Part shown: one piece after another, positions 1-5,296 of the stretch
How the letters are laid out: every line of letters starts with the position of its first letter
Position numbering within the stretch: the stretch's first letter is position 1
NCBI GenBank assembly: GCA_903918155.1
Contig: CAIXDD010000372.1
Location: 1 to 6,980, forward strand
Reading direction: 5' to 3'
Origin: an uncultured Hyphomicrobiales bacterium
GTDB taxonomy: Bacteria > Pseudomonadota > Alphaproteobacteria > Rhizobiales > Beijerinckiaceae
Length of the DNA: 6,980 nt
Made by a program: the position numbers and the translations under genes
Notes under the pieces: model-generated
The model's database searches: none
What the model saw: only the letters and a program-made list of their open reading frames with translations
Told to the model about the DNA's origin: nothing

Positions 1-261
1 CTCTCGGGCCATGTGGACTCGCGCTACGCCAAGCGCGAGGCGGAAGACGCCGCCGAGATGATTTCGGGCGTGAAGAACGTGCAGAATAATTTGCGGGTGC
101 GGAACCTGTCCGCCGCCGGCGCCTCTTCGCCGTCCGGCGGGGCGGCGTCGTCGTCTTCAGGCGCGTCTTCAGGCGCCTCTTCGGGCCGGGCGGGTCCTGC
201 GACGGGATCGAGCGGCGCCGTCTCCGGTCAGAAAAGCGGCTCCGGCGGAAGCGGAACGTGA
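1..261 (+). CDS. BON-domain protein, C-terminal part (5' end outside window)
   Basis: The reading frame is open from the first base, so the true start lies upstream. The visible 86 residues begin with the last half of a BON domain: LSGHVDSRYAKREAE, then the GVKNVQNNLRVR core (visible residues about 1-34). BON domains are alpha/beta modules, often periplasmic or envelope-associated, that bind membranes or partner proteins. The remaining ~50 residues are a low-complexity Ser/Gly/Ala tail that includes SSGASSGASSG, coded by a degenerate 12-bp repeat at 153-188. Such a tail is probably disordered. The stop is TGA at 259-261, followed 29 bp later by a strong terminator, so this is the last gene of its transcript. 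Whether it has a signal peptide or further BON copies cannot be seen. The family call is firm; the cellular role is not known. Confidence 0.85.
   Translation, partial: LSGHVDSRYAKREAEDAAEMISGVKNVQNNLRVRNLSAAGASSPSGGAASSSSGASSGASSGRAGPATGSSGAVSGQKSGSGGSGT
153..188 (+). repeat. Degenerate 12-bp tandem repeat in the BON protein tail
   Basis: Two exact copies of GTCTTCAGGCGC (153-164 and 165-176) are followed by a third, diverged copy (177-188). Each unit codes for four residues of the SSGA type. The repeat keeps the reading frame, so gain or loss of units would only change tail length. Confidence 0.7.
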
Positions 262-290
262 CCCCCTGCGCGTGAGGCGCCGAAGCAAGG

Positions 291-316
291 CGGCCGGGGC
301 GACCCGGCCGTTTTTT
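291..316 (+). terminator. Rho-independent terminator after the BON gene
   Basis: There is a perfect 8-bp GC stem (CGGCCGGG at 291-298, CCCGGCCG at 303-310), a GCGA tetraloop of the GNRA type, and then six T residues at 311-316. The T tract is only on the plus side, so it should stop transcription of the BON gene. For the convergent dioxygenase on the minus strand the same hairpin lacks a following U tract, so it would work poorly or not at all in that direction. Confidence 0.9.
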
Positions 317-321
317 GCGCC

Positions 322-1209
322 TCATTCGGCGGCGGTTTGCGCGTCCCAGGCCGGGATCACCGGTTCGCCGGCGATCGTGTAACGGCGCATCAGCCGGCGC
401 TCCTCCTTGGGGAAGTCGGTGCGCGCATGGGTGGAGCAGAGATTGTCCCACATGAGGAGATCGCCCGGCTTCCACACATGCGTGTAACGGATCGCGGGAT
501 CTTCCGTATAGGCGAATAACTCTTCGAGCAGGTCCTCGCTCTCGCGCGGCGACAGCCCCTCCACATGATGCGACATGAGACGGCTGACATAGATCGCGCG
601 CTTATGCGTCTCGGGATGTTTCAGCACCATGGGCTGGAAGCAATGGGGCACCGAATCCAGCGCGCGCGCGGTGAGGTCGATGCGCCGGTCCTGCAATTCG
701 TCGAAGGCCTGCAGAACCGTGCGTCCCTCGACGCGGGCCTTGAGGCGCGCGGGCAGATTGTCATAGGCGGCGTACATGCTGGAGAACATCGTGTCGCCGC
801 CGTGGCTGGGCACTTCGATGGAATAGAGGAAGCTCGCGCGATTGGGCGTCGGCGAATAGCTCATGTCGTGGTGGAACCACATTTCCCCGTCGGGCAGAAC
901 GCCGATGGGCTTGCCGCCCTCGCGGATGTTGGAGACGAGCATGGCGTCGGAATTGTAATCGGGGCCCGTCTCGCGCTTGTAGCCGTCGGGCTCGATGCGC
1001 TTCTTGCGCCCGCCCAATGGGCCGAATTGCAGCACGAAGGCGCGCTGCTGGTCGGGGTCAAGGGATTGGCCGCGGAACAGGAGCACGCAATGGTCGAGCC
1101 AGGCCTGACGCACGACCGCCAGATCCTGCGCCGTGAGGGGGCGGGAAATGTCGAGGCCGCGAATTTCCGCGCCGATGGCGGGCGAAAGCGGGTGGACTGT
1201 GGCGGGCAT
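322..1209 (-). CDS. TauD/TfdA-family Fe(II)/2-oxoglutarate-dependent dioxygenase
   Basis: This 295-residue protein has the usual length and complete active site of the TauD/TfdA family, which uses O2 and 2-oxoglutarate to hydroxylate a substrate (taurine and 2,4-D are known examples), giving succinate and CO2. The iron triad is visible as H113-x-D115 in the WFHHDMSY segment and distal His H261 in the CSTHAR segment. R276 in RRLMRRYTI, 15 residues after the distal His, matches the 2-oxoglutarate-binding Arg of TauD. T140 in GGDTMF matches the conserved Thr of the family. No signal peptide is seen, so it should be cytoplasmic. The ATG at 1209 is preceded by a GGGGAG ribosome binding site. The gene diverges from a flavin monooxygenase, which suggests a shared catabolic context, but the substrate is not predictable. 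It could act on a sulfonate, an aryloxyalkanoate or another small acid. No transporter or regulator gene is beside it in the window. Confidence 0.92.
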   Translation of the reverse strand: MPATVHPLSPAIGAEIRGLDISRPLTAQDLAVVRQAWLDHCVLLFRGQSLDPDQQRAFVLQFGPLGGRKKRIEPDGYKRETGPDYNSDAMLVSNIREGGKPIGVLPDGEMWFHHDMSYSPTPNRASFLYSIEVPSHGGDTMFSSMYAAYDNLPARLKARVEGRTVLQAFDELQDRRIDLTARALDSVPHCFQPMVLKHPETHKRAIYVSRLMSHHVEGLSPRESEDLLEELFAYTEDPAIRYTHVWKPGDLLMWDNLCSTHARTDFPKEERRLMRRYTIAGEPVIPAWDAQTAAE

Positions 1210-1248
1210 GGCTTCTCCCCGAGGCCGGTTTCTGATTATGTGGGCGCA

Positions 1249-1276
1249 AGTATAGCCGCCCCCCGAAAGCCGGCAA
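1249..1276 (-). promoter_or_regulatory. Candidate sigma-70-type promoter of the dioxygenase gene
   Basis: Read on the minus strand, a -35-like TTGCCG (1276-1271) is separated by 16 bp from a -10-like TATACT (1254-1249), which matches TATAAT at five of six positions. Transcription would begin near 1242, leaving a leader of about 33 nt with the GGGGAG site before the ATG at 1209. It was identified by eye from consensus similarity only. Confidence 0.4.
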
Positions 1277-1305
1277 GGCGCAGGCGAGAGCAGGCTGGCT
1301 GGCGC

Positions 1306-1333
1306 TTGCAGGGGTTTGCAGGCGGGGGTTTGC
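1306..1333. repeat. Short direct repeats in the dioxygenase/monooxygenase divergent region
   Basis: GGGGTTTGC occurs at 1311-1319 and again at 1325-1333 (14-bp period), interleaved with two copies of TTGCAGG (1306-1312 and 1316-1322). The repeats lie between the two divergent start codons, upstream of both genes, where an operator would be expected. They could equally be chance G-rich sequence. No clear -10 box for the plus-strand monooxygenase was found nearby. Confidence 0.3.
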
Positions 1334-1382
1334 GCCGAAATGCGGAACGGCGGCGGCCCGCCGGAAGGAACGAGGGAGAGGC

Positions 1383-2414
1383 ATGGAGTTCGGCGTCTTC
1401 GATCATCTCGACAACGATCACCTGCCGCTCAACGTCTATTTCGAGGAGCGGATGCAGCTGCTCGAAATGTACGACCGGCTCGGCTTCCATTCCTGGCATG
1501 TGGCCGAACATCATTGCACGACGCTGGGCATGGCGCCGTCGCCCAATCTCGTTCTGGCCGCGGCGGCGCAGCGCACCAGGCGCCTGCGCTTCGGCCCCAT
1601 GGTCTATGCGCTGCCGCTCTATCATCCGCTGCGGCTCGCCGAAGAGATCGCCATGCTGGACCAGATGTCGAACGGGCGCCTCGACATGGGCTTCGGGCGC
1701 GGCTCCTCGCCGGTGGAGATCGCTTATTTCGGCGTCGATCCCGCCGGCACGGAAGACATTTATCGCACCCAATTGCCGCGCATCCTCGACGCGCTGGAGA
1801 CCGGCGTGATGAAGGTTCCCGAGCAATCGGAGCCTTACGCGGAATTCGCCCTGAAGGTGACGCCGCTGCAGAAGCCGCATCCCCCGATCTGGTATGGCGT
1901 GCATACGGTGGAGAGCGCGCAGCGCGCGGCGCAGCGCGGCTGGAACACGATCAATCTCGATAGGGCGGAAGAGGCGGGCGAGTGCAACGACGCCTTCGCG
2001 CGCACATGGCGGCAAGCGCAGGGCGAGCGCGCGCTGCCCCTGATGGGCCTCGGGCGGTTCGTCGTCGTGGCGCAGAACGACGAGAAGGCGCAGGCCGTCG
2101 CGCGGCGCGCCTATCCCCATTGGCATCAGGGCTTCACCCATCTGTTCCGCCGTCTGGGCCGCACCAACAAGCATCCGCGCCCCGATCATTGGGACATGCT
2201 GCAGGCGCAGGGCAAGGGCGTCGCGGGTTCTCCGCAAACCGTCGCGCGCTTCCTGTCGCAGCAAATGGCGACGAGCCGCTGCAATTATTGCGTCGCGCAG
2301 ATCGCCTTCGGCGACCAGAGCCTCGCGGAGCTGCGCGAGTCCATCGACTTGTTCGCCCGCGAGGTCATGCCCGCCATGCGCGCGCAGGAAAGCGCGCGCC
2401 ACGCCGCCGAATGA
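1383..2414 (+). CDS. LLM-class (bacterial luciferase-like) flavin-dependent monooxygenase
   Basis: This 343-residue protein has the TIM-barrel pattern of the luciferase-like monooxygenase family. These enzymes use reduced FMN or F420 and O2 on substrates such as alkanesulfonates, aldehydes or amines. Typical segments are the N-terminal MEFGVFDHLD strand, WHVAEHH (38-44), GMAPSPNLVLAAAAQRT (49-65), LYHPLRLAEEIAMLDQMSNG (79-98) leading into RLDMGFGRG (99-107), QKPHPPIW (163-170), VAGSPQTVARFL (280-291) and the C-terminal CNYCVAQIAFGDQS (300-313). The ATG at 1383 follows a GAGGGA ribosome binding site at 1372-1377. Length is normal and no lesion is seen. It probably needs a separate flavin reductase, and none is in the window. 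It diverges from the 2-oxoglutarate dioxygenase, so the two may be co-regulated and act on one class of compound. The reaction and cofactor cannot be settled from sequence alone. Confidence 0.92.
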   Translation: MEFGVFDHLDNDHLPLNVYFEERMQLLEMYDRLGFHSWHVAEHHCTTLGMAPSPNLVLAAAAQRTRRLRFGPMVYALPLYHPLRLAEEIAMLDQMSNGRLDMGFGRGSSPVEIAYFGVDPAGTEDIYRTQLPRILDALETGVMKVPEQSEPYAEFALKVTPLQKPHPPIWYGVHTVESAQRAAQRGWNTINLDRAEEAGECNDAFARTWRQAQGERALPLMGLGRFVVVAQNDEKAQAVARRAYPHWHQGFTHLFRRLGRTNKHPRPDHWDMLQAQGKGVAGSPQTVARFLSQQMATSRCNYCVAQIAFGDQSLAELRESIDLFAREVMPAMRAQESARHAAE

Positions 2415-2430
2415 GGGCGTGACGCGCCGA

Positions 2431-2455
2431 CGCCTCCCCCCTTGCGGGAGAGGCG
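2431..2455. terminator. Hairpin between convergent genes, probable bidirectional terminator
   Basis: CGCCTC (2431-2436) pairs with GAGGCG (2450-2455). After one C/A mismatch, CCC (2438-2440) pairs with GGG (2446-2448), closing a CTTGC loop. It lies 16 bp after the monooxygenase stop and 48 bp after the PRC-barrel stop on the other strand. There is no real T tract on either side, so any termination would depend on the stem or on Rho. The stem-loop resembles the short extragenic palindromes with a TTGCGGGAG core that are common between proteobacterial genes. Confidence 0.45.
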
Positions 2456-2457
2456 CC

Positions 2458-2498
2458 TGTCTTGTCGCAGGTCTTGAAGCATGTCTTGTCGCCGGTCT
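2458..2498. repeat. 17-nt direct repeat in the convergent intergenic gap
   Basis: TGTCTTGTCGCAGGTCT (2458-2474) recurs as TGTCTTGTCGCCGGTCT (2482-2498), with one mismatch and a 24-nt offset. It sits directly after the hairpin and before the stop codon of the PRC-barrel gene. A local duplication is the simplest explanation. No function is evident. Confidence 0.6.
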
Positions 2499-2503
2499 GC
2501 GGA

Positions 2504-3121
2504 TCAGCGCCGCGCAGGCGCCGCAGGATCCGAGCTTGAGCGCGGAGCGGACGGGGCGCTGCTTGATCCCGCCTGGCCGAAGGAGGGCGCTGACTCCAGA
2601 TCCGCCTTCATCATGCTCTTCAGCACGATGCGCTCCGGCTTCATGGCGCCCATGCTGCCGCGCTGGGCCGCGCTTCTGTCGGAGCCCACCGTGCCGGTGG
2701 TCTGCGGATCGCGGGGGGCGAGGCCGGCGCCGGCTGCGCCCGAGGTGAAATCGAACGCCTCGAAGGGCAGCGCGACGTTTTTCTCGCCCATTCCGAGGAA
2801 CCCGCCGACGCCGATCACGATGGCGGCGACGCGGCCGTCGCGCTCGAGCAGAATGTCCTTGATGTCGCCGACGTTCTCATTATTCGCGCTGTAGACGTTG
2901 GAGCCGCGCAGGTCGGAGGCCATCATCTGGCCCGGTTGCGCCATGGCCAGCGGGCGAATCGAACCCGCGGCGCCCGAAGGCGTCGCGCCCGGAGTGGACA
3001 GCGAGGGCGAGGGTGAAGGCGAAGGCGAAGGCGCTTGCGCGAGCGCGAGGCCCGTGGAGGCGGCGAGCAGGGCCGCGAAGCTCGTGGCGCGCAAAAAGGC
3101 GCTGGCGTGCGTGTGAGGCAT
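2504..3121 (-). CDS. Secreted PRC-barrel domain protein
   Basis: This 205-residue protein begins with a clear Sec signal peptide (MPHTHASAFLRATSFAALLA, then ASTGLALA before a QA), with likely cleavage near residues 28-30. A (Pro-Ser)5 linker follows at 31-40. The PRC-barrel domain spans about residues 66-125: MMASDLRGSNVYSANNENVG, DIKDILLERDGRVAAIVIGV, GGFLGMGEKNVALPFEAF. A short KPERIVLKSMMKADLESAPSF segment (161-181) and a Ser/Ala/Pro-rich end complete it. PRC-barrel domains are small beta barrels found in photosynthetic reaction-centre H subunits, in RimM and in many exported alphaproteobacterial proteins of unknown role. The ATG at 3121 is chosen because it has a GGGAGA site just upstream and starts a perfect signal peptide; the frame stays open upstream to 3337 but would overlap malQ. 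It lies 73 bp downstream of malQ on the same strand. An envelope or stress role is inferred. Confidence 0.88.
   Translation of the reverse strand: MPHTHASAFLRATSFAALLAASTGLALAQAPSPSPSPSPSLSTPGATPSGAAGSIRPLAMAQPGQMMASDLRGSNVYSANNENVGDIKDILLERDGRVAAIVIGVGGFLGMGEKNVALPFEAFDFTSGAAGAGLAPRDPQTTGTVGSDRSAAQRGSMGAMKPERIVLKSMMKADLESAPSFGQAGSSSAPSAPRSSSDPAAPARR
3003..3032 (-). repeat. Hexanucleotide tandem repeat coding for the Pro-Ser linker
   Basis: There are five units on the plus strand: GAGGGC, GAGGGT, then three exact GAAGGC. They encode the (Pro-Ser)5 linker just after the signal peptide of the PRC-barrel protein. The unit length is a multiple of three, so slippage would alter linker length without breaking the frame. 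Confidence 0.75.
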
Positions 3122-3172
3122 GGAGATCTCCCGTGCGTGAATTGAAGCGGGCCGGTCCGGCGCCGCCCAGTC

Positions 3173-3197
3173 AACGATCCGCACGGGGGAAGGTTCA
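3173..3197 (-). promoter_or_regulatory. Possible EcfG-type (general stress) promoter of the PRC-barrel gene
   Basis: On the minus strand, TGAAC (3197-3193) is followed after 16 bp by CGTT (3176-3173). The alphaproteobacterial EcfG consensus is GGAAC-N16/17-CGTT, so this has one mismatch. The CGTT ends 51 bp before the start codon, a reasonable promoter distance, and PRC-barrel and BON-type envelope proteins are frequent members of that regulon. The motif is short enough that a chance match is possible. It overlaps the last codon of malQ. Confidence 0.28.
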
Positions 3198-5273
3198 GGT
3201 CCTGCGCGCCTGAGCCATGGCCGCAAGGCGCCTGCGCGCGCCGGGCGTTGCGAGCGTCTCCTCGGCCAGCGCGTCGCAACGCCGGCGCCAATTGGGATGT
3301 TCGTCCACGGTGCCGGGCAGATTGGGCTGTTCGACATCGGCCGTCACGTCCTCCAGCGGGGCGAGCGCAAGGGCTGCGCGCGTGCGCGCTATGAAGAGCG
3401 TCGCCGCATCCGCCATGGCCTCGTCGCTTGCGAGCGGGTTTGCGATCTCCGGGCAATCCTGCGCGAAGGCTTGCGCCAGCGCGACGCGTTCATGGGCGCG
3501 CGCCGCTTCTTCCTGCGCGCGCGTGCGGTCGGGCGCGAACAGGCCCAGCGCGTCCCGCCAGGCGATGTCGGCGCCCCGGCGCCAGCCGACGATCGTGGGC
3601 GTGTCATGGGTGGAGGACATGGCGACGACGCCCTGCGCGTACCAATCCGCGCGCGCGAAGCGCTCGTGGTCGCGCTCGAATTGCAGCACGCGCATGCCAT
3701 AGGCGCCGGCGCGCTCCAGCCGCTCGCGGAAGCCCGGCGGAAACGTGCCGAGATCCTCCGCGATCACGATGGCGCGATGGCGCCAGGACTCGAGGCGCAC
3801 CAGCGCGAGCAGATCCTCGAACGGATAGGCCACATAGGCGCCATGGGAGGCGTCTTCGCCCTCGGGCGCCAGCCACAGGCGCATAAGCCCCATCGCATGG
3901 TCGATGCGCACGCCACCCGTATGCGCCATCATGGCGCGCAGCGTCGCGAGAAAGGCGTCGTAGCCGCTGTCGCGCAGGCCCTGCGGCGAGAAGGTCGCCA
4001 ATCCCCAATTCTGGCCGCGCGGCGCGAGAGGATCGGGCGGGGCGCCTACGCTTACGCCCTCCAGCATTTCCGCGCGCCGGCTCCAGGCCTGCGCGCCGCC
4101 GGGATTCACGCCCACGGCCAGATCGCCGATGAGGCCGATGCGCATGCCCGCCGCCCGCGCGCGCGCCTGCGCCTGCGCCTGCGAACGCGCGGCGAGCCAT
4201 TGCAGGAAGGCGTGCAGCGCCACCTCATGCGCATGGCTGCGCGCGAAATCCTGCGTCTGCGCGCTGCGCGCGTCGCGATGGCCCTCGTCCCAGCTGCGCC
4301 AGCTCCAGCGCGCGGGATCCTCGCCGAAATAATGGGCGTGGAGCGCCTCGAACGTCGCATGGTCGGCGAGCGCGCGCCCTCCCTGCGCGCGGAACGCGTC
4401 GAACGCCTCGCGCAGCGCGGCGTCCTCTGGGCGCGCCGCGCAAAAATCCTCAAACAGCGCGGCGTTGAGCTTGCGCCGCGCCTGCGCTGCGCCGGGCCAG
4501 TCGATCAGCTCCAGCGATTCAAGCCGCCGCGCGGCCTCCGCCACGCCGGCCCGCGCCGCGCAGGCGGCGATGCGCGCGGGCGCGAAGGTCGCGCCATGGT
4601 CGATATGGGCCGCGTTCAGAAACAGCCGCGACGACGGCGAATAGGGCGCGTAATGATGCGCATCGGCGGTGAATTGCGCATGGCTTGGACTAAGCGCCAG
4701 CGCGTCCGCCCCCGCGCGCGCCGCGCTTTCGGCGAGCGCGCGCACGCCCGCGAACGTGCCCGCGCCAAGATCGCCGCGCGAGCGCAGCGCGTGGATCTGC
4801 GCGGTGAGGCCGAACAGCCGCGCGCCCGGCGCCGCATCCTCCAGCGTGAAACAGCGCGGCGGGGCGACCGCCACCAGCGTTTCCGCATCGTCGATGGCGA
4901 GCCGGTGATAGCCCAGGCGCGTCATCACGTCGGCGATCACGTAGCCGTCGCAATCCTCCTCAAGCCGCATGTCGCGAACGCGCCCGTCCTCCTGCGTGAG
5001 GCGGGCGAAGCGCGCCTGCGTTCCATCGGCGGGAATGCGCAGCCGCGCGCCGGTTTCGCAGGTCAGCAGCGGCGGGCGATGGCGCGACGCGGCGCGGCGC
5101 AGCGCCTGCGCGCGGCTTTCGGCCATCTGCGCAGGGGTGTCGCAGGGCGCGCCGAGCGCGGCGAGGATGCGGCGCAGATCCGCCTCCGCCACCTGTCGGG
5201 CGACGCCGCCATGGTCGGTCCAGTCCGGCGCCGCGCCGCACAGGCGCGCCAGCGCGCGAATTTCTTCGTTCAT
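3195..5273 (-). CDS. malQ: 4-alpha-glucanotransferase (amylomaltase, GH77)
   Basis: MalQ transfers alpha-1,4-glucan segments between maltodextrins, releasing glucose and longer chains; it acts in the cytoplasm. The 692 residues match the long enteric-type MalQ (about 690-700) rather than the short ~500-residue type, with an extra N-terminal region of roughly 140 residues before the catalytic barrel. GH77 signatures are complete: HHYAPYSPSSRLFLN (206-220), GLIGDLAVGVN (380-390), GQNWGLATFSP (420-430), VRIDHAMGL with nucleophile D458 (455-463), VIAEDLGTFPPGF with acid/base E506 (503-515), STHDTPT with D557 (554-560), and the C-terminal NLPGTVDEHPNWRRR (651-665). A Gln/Ala/Arg run (SQAQAQARARAAG, 364-376) is a low-complexity oddity. 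The ATG at 5273 has a GGGAG site and lies 23 bp after the glgA stop; the frame is open further upstream, but that part lies inside glgA. Translation in an operon with glgA is likely. Confidence 0.95.
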   Translation of the reverse strand: MNEEIRALARLCGAAPDWTDHGGVARQVAEADLRRILAALGAPCDTPAQMAESRAQALRRAASRHRPPLLTCETGARLRIPADGTQARFARLTQEDGRVRDMRLEEDCDGYVIADVMTRLGYHRLAIDDAETLVAVAPPRCFTLEDAAPGARLFGLTAQIHALRSRGDLGAGTFAGVRALAESAARAGADALALSPSHAQFTADAHHYAPYSPSSRLFLNAAHIDHGATFAPARIAACAARAGVAEAARRLESLELIDWPGAAQARRKLNAALFEDFCAARPEDAALREAFDAFRAQGGRALADHATFEALHAHYFGEDPARWSWRSWDEGHRDARSAQTQDFARSHAHEVALHAFLQWLAARSQAQAQARARAAGMRIGLIGDLAVGVNPGGAQAWSRRAEMLEGVSVGAPPDPLAPRGQNWGLATFSPQGLRDSGYDAFLATLRAMMAHTGGVRIDHAMGLMRLWLAPEGEDASHGAYVAYPFEDLLALVRLESWRHRAIVIAEDLGTFPPGFRERLERAGAYGMRVLQFERDHERFARADWYAQGVVAMSSTHDTPTIVGWRRGADIAWRDALGLFAPDRTRAQEEAARAHERVALAQAFAQDCPEIANPLASDEAMADAATLFIARTRAALALAPLEDVTADVEQPNLPGTVDEHPNWRRRCDALAEETLATPGARRRLAAMAQARRT

Positions 5274-5296
5274 GCCGCCTGCTCCCGCGCCGCGCC

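Noticed and set aside
565..1809. 414-codon plus-strand frame across the dioxygenase and the start of the monooxygenase
   Set aside because: It crosses two well-supported genes and their intergenic region, and its translation has no recognisable domain.
1236..2402. 388-codon open frame on the minus strand, opposite the flavin monooxygenase
   Set aside because: It is a shadow frame with no family pattern, while the plus strand shows clear luciferase-family motifs throughout.
3122..3337. Upstream extension of the PRC-barrel protein to 277 residues
   Set aside because: The added 72 residues overlap the malQ coding end, look non-coding and would bury the signal peptide that begins at the ATG at 3121.
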